Origin: Candidatus Methanobinarius endosymbioticus | Lineage (GTDB): Archaea > Methanobacteriota > Methanobacteria > Methanobacteriales > Methanobacteriaceae | DNA: 64,000 bases | Assembly: GCA_003315655.1 (NCBI GenBank) | Contig: NIZT01000030.1 | Span: 1-64,000 of the forward strand | Direction of reading: 5' to 3' | Shown: positions 54,302 through 62,894 of the stretch, piece after piece | How positions within the stretch are numbered: position 1 is the stretch's first letter | Layout of the letters: every line of letters starts with the position of its first letter | The notes under the pieces: generated by a model | Told to the model about the DNA's origin: nothing | Databases searched by the model: none | Seen by the model: the letters and a program-made list of their open reading frames with translations, nothing else | Translations under genes and position numbers: made by a program

Positions 54302-55096
54302 ATGGAAAAAAAAGCTGTTGTCTTTGATAATGCAGGAACTCTTATAAAAAGATGTAGAGTTGTTAGAAATATCAAAACAGGAGAAAGAGAAGATAATAGT
54401 TCTCTAGACATGATAGATGAAATAGGAAATAGTGCACTTGTTGTCATACAAACAGATACTAAAAAATGTATCATGCTAGCTAATCCAAACAAGAAGCTAT
54501 ATGATTTCATTAAAGATACTAATATTTCATTAGATATTAGCTATTCATCTTCTGATATAAAAGAAAAAGATATTCTCCCTATGATAAAAGATAGCGAAGT
54601 TACAGTAAAAGATTTTCAAGAAACAGCTCGTGAATTGAATTCAAAAAATAGTTTTATAGAGCTATGTAGTGGATCTGCATTCCTCTTAAATACATTAAAT
54701 AAAGAAATAGAATATGTTATAACAGCTGGAGGAGAAATTTTCCCACATGTTAAAGATGTTATTGAAACACTACATAATAGAGGAATTAATGTATATATAG
54801 CTTCTGGAGATAGAATAGGGTCTTTATATGAACTAGCTAATATTATAAACTTGGATAAAAGAAATGTATTTGAAACAGCTAGTACAAAAAGAAAAGAAGA
54901 AATTGTAACAGAACTACAAAATAAAGGAAACAAAGTCATGATGGTTGGAAATGGACCAAATGACATTTTAGCTTTTAAAAAATCAGACCTTGCAGTTTTA
55001 ACTCTTGAACAAAAAGAAAAAGTGTCCCAAAAAGTATATGACGCTGCAAATATTGTAATCAATCAAATCTATGAAGTATTAGATATCGATTTTTAG
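54302..55096 (+). CDS. HAD-superfamily phosphatase of the soluble P-type-ATPase-like group
   Basis: This 264-residue cytoplasmic protein has HAD motif I as VFDNAGTL (residue about 8). The second Asp of the usual DxD is Ala, as in P-type ATPase-like or phosphonatase-like HADs that have DxxGT. Motif II is IASGDR (Ser/Thr position about 166), motif III lies in STKRKEEIV (Lys) and motif IV is VGNGPNDILAF, with Asn for the usual first Asp. The C-terminal half resembles the phosphorylation domain of P-type ATPases. An insert of about 100 residues follows motif I and probably forms the cap. The substrate is unknown. It is intact. Confidence 0.78.
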   Translation: MEKKAVVFDNAGTLIKRCRVVRNIKTGEREDNSSLDMIDEIGNSALVVIQTDTKKCIMLANPNKKLYDFIKDTNISLDISYSSSDIKEKDILPMIKDSEVTVKDFQETARELNSKNSFIELCSGSAFLLNTLNKEIEYVITAGGEIFPHVKDVIETLHNRGINVYIASGDRIGSLYELANIINLDKRNVFETASTKRKEEIVTELQNKGNKVMMVGNGPNDILAFKKSDLAVLTLEQKEKVSQKVYDAANIVINQIYEVLDIDF

Positions 55097-55106
55097 ATGA
55101 TTATAT

Positions 55107-55314
55107 ATGGTACACTAAGCTCCATGGACCCTCACTAACTATATAATTTAATTAAGAGGTTAGTAATACAAATAATTGATATCATTATAGCTTTTATTAA
55201 AATTACGTTTATATTATCTGACATACTATCACCTTCTCATATATTATAGAGAGAAGTCTTGGATATGAGGTTTCTCTAAAACTATTCAACAACAAGGTAG
55301 CTTAGTAATACCAT
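55107..55314 (+). ncRNA. Candidate structured RNA with a 13-bp closing stem
   Basis: The 208-base stretch has no ORF and is less A/T-biased than other spacers. Its ends pair: ATGGTA-CA-CTAAGCT (55107-55121) with AGCTTAG-TAA-TACCAT (55299-55314), 13 base pairs around a small internal loop. Inside, ACTAAC (55134-55139) pairs with GTTAGT (55159-55164). AGAGAA (55249-55254) pairs with TTCTCT (55272-55277), and CTCATAT (near 55235) could alternatively pair with ATATGAG (near 55263). It does not match RNase P, SRP RNA or a tRNA by eye. It could instead be a MITE-like element with imperfect inverted ends. The strand is assumed from the downstream hairpin and T-tract. Confidence 0.4.
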
Positions 55315-55427
55315 GTCATTAATATGTAATACATTATATATAAGTATTATAAAAATTATAAGAAGTAATAAAAATGAAAAAATTTAAATATTAAAAAAAA
55401 TAATATAATAATTGGATACGAGACTTA

Positions 55428-55464
55428 GAGATTCATTGAAAATGAATCCTCACTCAACTTTTTT
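55428..55464 (+). terminator. Bulged hairpin plus T6, possible end of the structured RNA transcript
   Basis: ATTCATT (55431-55437) pairs with AATGAAT (55441-55447) around GAA, extended by GAG/CTC with one bulged C, and TTTTTT follows at 55459-55464. The CCTCACTCAACT after the stem resembles CCCTCACTAACT at 55129-55140 inside the candidate RNA. Confidence 0.45.
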
Positions 55465-55579
55465 AAGATTATTATTACATTATTTATATAGATTTCAGCT
55501 ATTTTTAGATAATTATAATTAATTACATAAAAAAAATAAATTATCAATATAAAATAATCAAAAAAAGTATTATATTAAT

Positions 55580-56392
55580 TTATTTATTAATTGTAGATAA
55601 AAATTGTTTAGATCTTAAAACATCTTCATATCTATTTAATTCAATGATTCCTTTTTTTACATGTTTTAAGAAATTAGGACTGAAATCTGCAGATCCTTCA
55701 CCAAGTGGAAGATGAGAATCTTTTTCACCCATATTGTCATTTAAATGAAAGTAATTGATTTTATGAACATTTAAATATTCACTTGGATTTTTATATGTAT
55801 TAGCATGACCCCAATCAATAGTAGCTGAAGATCCAACTGGTTCAACTATCTTTTTATGTTCTATTGGAGAATTAGCTAAATAATTTGGTTTATTTGGCAT
55901 ATTTTCTACAGAAAATATTACCCCTACTTCTTCAGCATGTTTTTGGCAATCATTTAAAGTATCTATTGAAAATTCAATAGTTAAATTCCGTATTCTTTCT
56001 TCTTTTCGATGAACTACACCTGGATGAGTGGTAATAGCTGTTGCTCCAATTTTAACTGCTAAATCTAATGCTTCTTTTGTTTGTTTAGAAGTTTCGTTTC
56101 TTATTCCTTCATTCATACTGGCTGGATTTAAGTCAATAGTAGGACTATGAAGCATTAATTCAATATCATATGATTCAAATATATCTAGATCCATTTTATT
56201 TAATCTATCATCATAGTCAGAAATATTATTATTATTAGAAAAATGTTTATTTTCTAGATTAAGAAGATTTCTTGGCCAATAAGGTCCTTCACATAATAGT
56301 TCAAGTAAATCAAATCCATCTTTAGTAGCTATTTCAAGCATCTCTTCTAAAGACTTCATGAAAAGTGCTAGTGAAGAAAATCCTAATTTCAT
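55580..56392 (-). CDS. Sugar phosphate isomerase/epimerase-like TIM-barrel protein (paralogue)
   Basis: This 270-residue xylose-isomerase-like barrel is intact and begins at ATG 56392 behind a very good AATATTGGAGGAATAATA. Landmarks shared with the 6362-7105 gene are LMLHSPTIDLNPAS, ITTHPGVVHRKEE, VENMPNKPNYL (metal Glu), TIDWGHANTY (Asp/His), NYFHLNDN and HLPLGEGSADF. The pattern of His, Glu and Asp fits the two-metal or one-metal site of this superfamily. Two diverged copies kept in a shrinking genome suggest distinct roles. The substrate is unknown; endonuclease IV activity is less likely because the usual full set of zinc histidines is not evident. Confidence 0.8.
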   Translation of the reverse strand: MKLGFSSLALFMKSLEEMLEIATKDGFDLLELLCEGPYWPRNLLNLENKHFSNNNNISDYDDRLNKMDLDIFESYDIELMLHSPTIDLNPASMNEGIRNETSKQTKEALDLAVKIGATAITTHPGVVHRKEERIRNLTIEFSIDTLNDCQKHAEEVGVIFSVENMPNKPNYLANSPIEHKKIVEPVGSSATIDWGHANTYKNPSEYLNVHKINYFHLNDNMGEKDSHLPLGEGSADFSPNFLKHVKKGIIELNRYEDVLRSKQFLSTINK

Positions 56393-56509
56393 TATTATTC
56401 CTCCAATATTAGCTTATATACAATTATATCATGTTAAATTCTATTATATACACAAAATTTCTTTTGTTTTTGGATATTTTAATCTATTATATATTATTAT
56501 CTATTATTT

Positions 56510-56939
56510 TTATTTGTTTTTTATTTTCTTCTTTTGTTTTTTAATTTTATGTGTTTTTATAATCCCATCTACTTTATCAAAATCACTATCAAAACTAATT
56601 ATTTCAATTATATTATTTTTTTTCATCAGTTCTACAATTAAACTATCTGTTAAAGATAATTTATGATATTTAATTAATATATTCATAGATTCTGTGTATA
56701 AATTAATATTTTCTTCTAAAATAGTGAAATTATCTAAAATTATTTCATAAGCTTTAGCACTAGCATTTACTCGTATTTTTTATTAATTAATGTTATAGAT
56801 TCATTTATCACAGACATACAAGTTATTTTTTCTTTTTTATCAATATATCAAATAAGTCTTTAGCTGGTTTATGCCATTTATCATTATTAACCAACAATCC
56901 TATGATATAATTGGCATCAATGAATATTTTATTATTCAT
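56510..56939 (-). pseudogene. VapC-type PIN-domain toxin, two frameshifts
   Basis: VapC toxins are RNases that act on tRNA or rRNA and are neutralised by VapB. From ATG 56939 the protein reads NKIFIDANYIIGLLVNNDKWHKPA (first catalytic Asp). One A is missing near 56843 and another near 56779, each restored by a single base. The restored sequence continues INESITLINKK, KLSLTDSLIVELM (Glu/Asp) and IISFDSDFDKVDGI (final acidic residues), ending at 56510. All PIN acidic positions are recognisable, so the lesions are recent. Its ATG overlaps the stop of the antitoxin gene by 4 bases. Confidence 0.72.
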
Positions 56940-57189
56940 GGTATCCGTTTCTTATTTTTTTAATCTTTTTTACACTGTCAATTGGTTTTGGCGGTGTAAA
57001 TATCCCTATACTCTCTTTTAAAGATTTTTTTCTTTGTTTAATTCTGGTTCATTTTTTATGCCTTGTTTTAAATACTCATTTACAATTTCTGTTTGAGTAG
57101 TATCTCTATTTAAAGCTATCTATTTAATTATTTTAGCTATATTTTTATCTAATGCAAATGTTTTTTTTTTATTGTGTTGCCCTTTTCAT
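56936..57189 (-). pseudogene. VapB-like antitoxin, frameshifts and amber stop
   Basis: From ATG 57189 (GGAG upstream) the gene reads MKRATQ and then hits a stop in the long A run near 57170. The corrected frame gives KKKTFALDKNIAKIIK, followed by TAG near 57120 where Trp is expected. It then reads IALNRDTTQTEIVNEYLKQGI, a ribbon-helix-helix-like DNA-binding segment, and after a shift near 57030 continues ESIGIFTPPKPIDSVKKIKKI, the toxin-wrapping tail. It ends TGA at 56936-56938, overlapping the VapC start. Toxin and antitoxin are both dead, as expected if they were lost together or the toxin first. Confidence 0.6.
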
Positions 57190-57434
57190 AAACTCCATAA
57201 ATTATGTTTAATAGACTATTTTTAAGATATTAATCATATTATCATGATTTATATTTCAATAATTTAATTGAGTAATTATATTTAATGATAAATTTATTTT
57301 TATATTAATATATTGTTATATTGCTATATGGTTATATTATACTGTTTTCAACTTTATATTTAAATATTTTATTATTTAATTTATTATTAATTTATATTAA
57401 ATAATTTTAAATAGTTCTAAATACAATTATTTTT

Positions 57435-58490
57435 ATGAAAATATTAGCTATTGATATCGGTGCAGGAACCCAAGATATTTTATTTTATAATAGTGATAAA
57501 GAACTTGAAAATTCTATAAAACTAGTTTTACCATCTCCCCCAGTTATTATTGTTGAAAAAATCAAAAAACAAACAGCTAAAGGAAAAGATCTATACTTTG
57601 ATGGAACAATAATGGGAGGAGGGAAAATTAAAGGCACTATTGTTGAACACGTGGAAAAAGGATATAACGTAGCTATGGAAAAACAAGCTGCTAGAACCAT
57701 CAAAGACAATCTCAAAGTTGTGGAAAATCTTGGTGTTGAAATAGTAGAAGACAATTCTTATGACTATGATCCCAAATATCATAATTATTCAAAAATAACT
57801 TTAAATGATATTAATATAGCCGATTTAAGTTCAACTATATCTAAATATGATATAAACTTTAATTTTGATAAAATAGCTGTTGCTGCTCAAGATCATGGTT
57901 TTAGTGATCATATGGGAGATAGAGATTTTAGATTTGAAAAAATAAGAGAAAGATTAATAAAGCCAATGAATGTTGAAGAATTTGCTTTTGATAAAAATGT
58001 TCCTAATTATTTTTCACGAATGGAAGCTATTGAAGAAACTTTATCTAATTATGATCCCATCATAATGGATTCTAAATTTGCTTCTGTATGTGGTGCTTGT
58101 CAAGATCGAGAAATAGCTAAATTAAACAGTTTTGTTGTTATGGACATTGGTAATGGTCATACTATGGCAGCATCAATTGAAAACAATAAAATTCAAGGTG
58201 TCTTTGAACATCACAGTTCTAGTTTAAACCCAAAAAAGATCGAATACCTCATAAAAAAACTTGTAAATGGAACTATAACTCATGAAGAAGTTCATGGAGA
58301 TAATGGACATGGAGCCCATGTAATTAATCCTATATCAAAACTAGAAAAAGTAGTGGTTACAGGACCAAGAAGAGAAATTATTAAAAAAACAAATCTAGAT
58401 TATTACAATGCTTCTCCAGGCGGAGATGTTATGATGACTGGCCCTGTTGGTCTTATTAAATCTGTTGAATATTTAAATAATAAAAACTAA
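57435..58490 (+). CDS. DUF1786 (COG4012) actin-like ATPase-fold protein
   Basis: This 351-residue protein begins MKILAIDIGAGTQDILFY, a phosphate-1 loop of the ASKHA (actin/Hsp70/sugar kinase) superfamily. A second loop reads FVVMDIGNGHTMAASI (about residue 235). It has a Cys-containing stretch KFASVCGACQDREIA and the family-specific VAAQDHGFSDHMGDRDFRF. DUF1786 has no established function and is found mostly in archaea, especially methanogens. The gene is intact and followed 66 bp later by the PHP phosphoesterase gene, suggesting an operon. ATG 57435 has no obvious binding site upstream. Confidence 0.85.
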   Translation: MKILAIDIGAGTQDILFYNSDKELENSIKLVLPSPPVIIVEKIKKQTAKGKDLYFDGTIMGGGKIKGTIVEHVEKGYNVAMEKQAARTIKDNLKVVENLGVEIVEDNSYDYDPKYHNYSKITLNDINIADLSSTISKYDINFNFDKIAVAAQDHGFSDHMGDRDFRFEKIRERLIKPMNVEEFAFDKNVPNYFSRMEAIEETLSNYDPIIMDSKFASVCGACQDREIAKLNSFVVMDIGNGHTMAASIENNKIQGVFEHHSSSLNPKKIEYLIKKLVNGTITHEEVHGDNGHGAHVINPISKLEKVVVTGPRREIIKKTNLDYYNASPGGDVMMTGPVGLIKSVEYLNNKN

Positions 58491-58556
58491 TAAAAATTAG
58501 TAAATTTAATAGAAAATAGAAGAATAGAAGTAAATACAAAAATAGATGTAGATATT

Positions 58557-59234
58557 ATGAAACTAGATCCTCATATTCATAGCTCTTATTCAGGAGATGC
58601 AAGATCAACTCCTAAGGAAATAATAGAAAGAGCAAAATTAATAGGATTAGATATCATAGCGTTAAGTGATCACAATACTGTTAAAGGTTCCAAAGTAGCT
58701 ATTGAATTATCAAAAAATTTAGATGACCTTTTAGTTGTTCCTTCTATTGAAATTAGCTCTAGTGAAGGACATATTCTCGGTTTTGGTATAGAGTCTGCTA
58801 TTCCTAGAGATCTTTCTCCAGAAGAAACTGTGGAAAGAGTTCATGATGAAGGAGGAATTGCTATTATTCCACACCCATTTTCATCATATAGAAGGGGACT
58901 ATTTTTCAATAATAAAAAAACCATGGAAAAAACCATAAAGAAAAAAATTAGAGGTGTTGAAGTTCTTAATGCTAGATGTATCATAGGTTATTCCAATCAT
59001 GAATCAAATAAATTAGCTGATAAACATTCTTTAGCTAAAATTGGTTCTAGTGACTCTCATTTTGTTGAAGCTGTTGGTAATTGTTATACTGAAATTGAAA
59101 TAGATAATGAACCTAGTGTTCATGATGTTATTCAAGCTATTAAATCTCGAAAAGCTAAAGTTAGAGGTAAACGAACATCTAATTATTTAATAGCTAGAGA
59201 AGTAGTTAATAAGAAAATAAGAAGAATATATTAA
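58557..59234 (+). CDS. PHP-domain metal-dependent phosphoesterase
   Basis: The 225-residue protein has the PHP metal-binding signature in order: DPHIHSSYSGD (HxH), ALSDHNTVKG (Asp/His), PSIEISSSEGHILGF (Glu, His), IIPHPFSSYR (His) and IGSSDSHFVEAVGN (Asp, His). It is therefore a complete trinuclear-type phosphoesterase, as in the PHP proteins related to histidinol phosphatase and YciV. The substrate is unknown; nucleoside 3',5'-bisphosphate or a sugar phosphate are family possibilities. It is intact and lies 66 bp after the DUF1786 gene. Confidence 0.85.
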   Translation: MKLDPHIHSSYSGDARSTPKEIIERAKLIGLDIIALSDHNTVKGSKVAIELSKNLDDLLVVPSIEISSSEGHILGFGIESAIPRDLSPEETVERVHDEGGIAIIPHPFSSYRRGLFFNNKKTMEKTIKKKIRGVEVLNARCIIGYSNHESNKLADKHSLAKIGSSDSHFVEAVGNCYTEIEIDNEPSVHDVIQAIKSRKAKVRGKRTSNYLIAREVVNKKIRRIY

Positions 59235-59308
59235 AAAATTATTATTGAAGTATTTTTAATATATGAAATAATTAAATTCTTAATCACTAAAATAAAAGGA
59301 CTTTTTAA

Positions 59309-60115
59309 ATGCCATTTGAATCATCTATTATTGATTTTTTATTTCAATACTTTTTTCAGGATATACATTTTTTAATACCATTGTATATGGAATAATATTA
59401 GTTGTAGCTATTTTTGGTATTATAAAAATGTTTAAACATTTTAAAATAAATCCAACAGATCTTATTTTTCCTTTAATTCCATTCATTCTTTTAGGTTCAT
59501 CAATGGGAACTTTAGTTGATATAGGAACCTACCCATACAATTGGTTTTTAATAAGTCCATGAATTTATTTTATTGTAGGAGGATTAACAATATTTTCTCT
59601 TCTTTTAGGATTGTTTATTCAAAAAAAGAAAAGTATCGATTACAGATATTTAGTTTTTAGTGTTGGTATTATCTTAGCCATTATTAATCTTTTAAATCTC
59701 TCTCAAATAAATTTAGTTGTTATGGGTCAAGTTATTTTAATTTGGTTATTTCTAACATGTATATTTAGGATTGGAAAATTTTGGGATCTTCTAAATATTA
59801 GATCTGAAAATGGAAAAACTAATCTCTCTATTATTTCAGCTCATTTATTTGATACTTCTACAACATTTATAGCTGTTGACTATTATGGATATTTTGAACA
59901 ATATTGTACTACCTGGTTCAATTTATAATATCACAGGAACAGGTATTATCATGCTTCCACTCAAAATTATCGTTATATGTTTAGCATTATATCTACTTGA
60001 TAAATATATTGATGATAAAATAATGCATGGAACAGTAAAATTAGCTATTTTCATTTTAGGTCTTGTTCCGGGAATTAGAAACTTTTTTAGCTTGGCTCTA
60101 GGAACAATGATTTAA
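59309..60115 (+). pseudogene. DUF63 archaeal membrane protein, two frameshifts and one nonsense codon
   Basis: DUF63 proteins are polytopic archaeal membrane proteins (about 265 residues, seven or eight helices) of unknown role. From ATG 59309 the reading is MPFESSIIDFLFQYFF, then an indel near 59357 and the restored YTFFNTIVYGIILVVAIFGIIKMF. TGA at 59560-59562 replaces an expected Trp before IYFIVGGLTIFSLLLG. Another indel near 59905 separates VDYYGYFEQ from LPGSIYNITGTGIIMLPLK. The last part is open to 60115. The lesions are one transition and two 1-nt indels. Confidence 0.75.
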
Positions 60116-60394
60116 AAATATACTTAATTAATATAATATTTAATAAATTATATCTGATTGATTAATATACTAATTAATTATATTTTAAATTTCAATTTTA
60201 TATTTTTAAAAAATTGTATACTTCTATAATTTATTGATTTTATATAATTTTCACCAACATATCTAAAATTAATATAAAATTTTTTATACTACTTAAAGCG
60301 AATATTTTAATGTTATATTCTATAAATATTTTAAAAATAAATAAAAAAATAAAATGAAAGATATAATATAACTATTTGATATAGAGGAATAAAA

Positions 60395-61934
60395 GTGGAA
60401 AAAAATAATTTAAAAATCGCAACAAGCGAAATTAACCTTCCAAATAAGGTTAAAATTTTTGATACAACACTCCGAGATGGAGAACAAGCCCCAGGAGTAG
60501 CTCTAACTGTTGATGAAAAAATACAAATTGCTCAGAAGTTAGACAATATTGGAGTAAATACGATTGAATATGGATTTCCAGCTGTTTCTGAAGGAGATAG
60601 AGAATCTGCTAGACTAATCAATGATTTGAGTTTGAATGCGAATATTTGTGGTTTAGCTAGAGTATTGAAAAATGATATAGATGCTTTGTTGGATTGTAAT
60701 TTAAATTGTGTTCACACTTTCATTGGAACTTCATCACTTCATAGAGAGTATAAACTTAAAATGTCTAAAGAAGAAGTAATGGATAAAGCAGTTTCAGCTG
60801 TTGAATATGCAAAAGATCATGATATGACAGTAGAATTTTCTGCTGAAGATTCAACAAGAACTGAAGAAGATTATCTCATAGATATTTATAAAGCAGTAGA
60901 ATCAGCTGGAGCTGATGTAATCAATGTGCCAGATACTGTAGGAGTTTTAGTTCCAAGTACTTCTAAAAACCTTATTACTAAACTTAAAAAAGAATTATCA
61001 TTACCTATCAGTGTTCATTTCCATAATGATTTTGGATTAGCTTTAGCAAATTCTCTCGTAGCTATTGAAGCTGGAACAGAACAATCCCATGTAACTGTAA
61101 ATGGTATAGGTGAAAGAGGAGGAAATGCTTCTCTTGAAGAATTGGTGGTAACATTGAAAGTTGTTTATGGAATGGATCTAGATATTGATACCACACAGCT
61201 ATACAATTTATCTGATTTTGTTGCAAGAGTTACAGGTATAAAAATGCCTCCAAATAAGCCAATTGTTGGAGAAAACGCATTTGCCCATGAATCTGGAATT
61301 CATGTTCAGGGAATTTTCGAAAATGCTGCAACTTATGAACCAATAGCTCCTGAACTTGTTGGACATAGCAGAAAAATAGCTCTTGGAAAACATACTGGGG
61401 CTAATGCACTTAAAGCAAAACTTAAAGAATATGATATTAAAATGAATGAATATCAATTCTGTAATGTTTACGACCAGATGAAAGATTTAGGGACAAATGC
61501 AAATCTATAACAGATGCTGATTTAAAAGCTCTTGCTATTACAGTTCTTGGAAAAGCTAAAAAAGAAGCAGTAAAACTTATAGGATTATCCGTCAATTCTG
61601 GATCTGGAAAAACTGTTTCACCTACAGCCACCGTTAAATTAGAAATTAATGGAAAAGAAAAAGAAACCTCATCTATTGGAGTAGGGCCAGTTGATGCTGC
61701 ACTAAATGCAATCCAGGAATTAGTTAAGGGAACAACTAATATAGAACTCGAAGAATGCCATATTTAAGCTATTACTGGAGGAACTGATGCTTTAGCTGAA
61801 GTTTTTGTTATAACTTCTGATGAAAATGGAAACAAAGCTACAGGCAGAGCTACCGTGATGATGTTATAATGGCAAGTGTAGATGCTATTTTAAATTCAAT
61901 AAATAAAATGTTATTAATAAAAGAAAGTACATAA
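60395..61934 (+). pseudogene. 2-isopropylmalate synthase-family protein (LeuA, or CimA/AksA paralogue), three lesions in the C-terminal domain
   Basis: Intact members condense acetyl-CoA with a 2-oxo acid: LeuA for leucine, CimA for isoleucine, AksA for coenzyme B. The start is GTG 60395 behind GAGGAATAAAA. The catalytic TIM barrel (371 codons) is undamaged: [31 protein letters not shown] (HxH metal ligands), [15 protein letters not shown] and [15 protein letters not shown]. After a lost base near 61495 the regulatory LeuA-dimer domain reads [19 protein letters not shown] and [18 protein letters not shown], with a TAA near 61766 (ECHI*AITGG) and a lost C near 61855. It ends at 61934. The regulatory domain favours LeuA or CimA over AksA. 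Confidence 0.78.
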
Positions 61935-62332
61935 ACAAGTTTTTAAAAAAATTATTATATTATTTTTTATTTATTTTCTATTTACTCTTTAATTTATTTT
62001 ACCTCATATAGATTATTCTTTATATTTCATTTACTATAATTAATTTTATTTTATCTGTTAATATTTACTTAATAACAGTTTTTATTATTTAATAAAATTA
62101 TTTAATAAAGTGATTCTTATTAATTATTTACAAATGAGTGAAGTTGTTTAAAAAAAAACATGACCGATTGAATGTTCTATAATGAAATATTAGTTATATA
62201 TCAAATTGTAAATAAGAAGAAAATATAATGATATAAAACGTATATACAAAAATAAAAATAAAATAACCATAGTTTGTATTGAATAAAGTTAAATCGATGA
62301 GAATATAGGCGAAAAATACTATAAAAATCCTG
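61935..62332. other. Spacer upstream of albA
   Basis: About 400 bases without a gene. The first 200 are T-rich termination-like sequence. The later half is less biased, but no ORF is present. A GATGAG ... CTGA pair at 62297-62333 was considered as a C/D guide RNA and not accepted. Confidence 0.4.
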
Positions 62333-62334
62333 AC

Positions 62335-62365
62335 TTATATAAAAGGTGGGTCACATATATAAAAG
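62335..62365 (+). promoter_or_regulatory. Tandem TATA boxes of albA
   Basis: TTATATAAAAG (62335-62345) and ATATATAAAAG (62355-62365) are both good archaeal TATA sequences 20 bp apart. The first would start transcription near 62360-62365, giving a leader of about 25 bases that contains the GGAGGT at 62375-62380. Duplication may support strong expression. Confidence 0.55.
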
Positions 62366-62387
62366 TGTAGTGTCGGAGGTCATTAAT

Positions 62388-62666
62388 ATGCCAGAAGAAA
62401 ATATCGTATACATTGGAAGCAAACCAGTAATGAATTATGTCCTTGCAGTAGTAACTCAGATGAACAGTGGCGTATCCGAAGTTGTCTTAAAAGCAAGGGG
62501 AAGAGCTATTACCCGTGCAGTTGATGTGGCTGAAATAGTTAAAAACCGTTTCATCCCAGGTATGGGCGTAGAAAATATAGATATATGTACTGAAGAAATT
62601 GTTGGAAACAGTGGTGTTTCAACTAATGTTTCTACTATAGAGATACAACTTAAAAAAGATAAATAA
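62388..62666 (+). CDS. albA: DNA/RNA-binding chromatin protein Alba
   Basis: Alba is a small, abundant, dimeric nucleic-acid-binding protein that shapes the archaeal chromosome and binds RNA. The 92-residue product begins [20 protein letters not shown], with the acetylatable-loop region (SKPVMNYV), [17 protein letters not shown] and the C-terminal IEIQLKKDK. An in-frame GTG at 62346 would add 14 residues, but GGAGGT at 62375-62380, seven bases before ATG 62388, fixes the start. Codon use is less A/T-biased than in most neighbours, consistent with a highly expressed gene. It is intact, with tandem TATA boxes upstream. Confidence 0.95.
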   Translation: MPEENIVYIGSKPVMNYVLAVVTQMNSGVSEVVLKARGRAITRAVDVAEIVKNRFIPGMGVENIDICTEEIVGNSGVSTNVSTIEIQLKKDK

Positions 62667-62673
62667 GCTTAGG

Positions 62674-62682
62674 CTTTTTTTA
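62674..62682 (+). terminator. Oligo-T termination signal of albA
   Basis: A short AAGC-TTAG-GCTT hairpin directly after the stop runs into T7. Oligo-T is the usual archaeal termination signal. The 4-bp stem is too weak to matter by itself. Confidence 0.4.
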
Positions 62683-62894
62683 TCTTAGATTGCATATATT
62701 CAATTAATTATCTTTAATTAATTGAATAAATTTTAAATATTTTTTATTTTTAATTATTTACCTTTAATTTATTCTTATTTTGTTTCTAATTAATTTTAAT
62801 ATATTAGATTTACTATTTATTAAATCAATTATTTATTTTTATTGATTTTTAATGGTTTATAATGGTTTATATAAAAATATTACTTTTAATTGAA

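Noticed and set aside
54616-55062. 148-residue minus-strand ORF inside the HAD gene
   Set aside because: Fully antisense to a well-supported gene; its composition is that of a reverse frame.
62297-62333. C/D-box guide RNA with GATGAG and CTGA upstream of albA
   Set aside because: No inner D'/C' boxes or proper C-box match, no terminal stem, and it abuts the albA TATA box.
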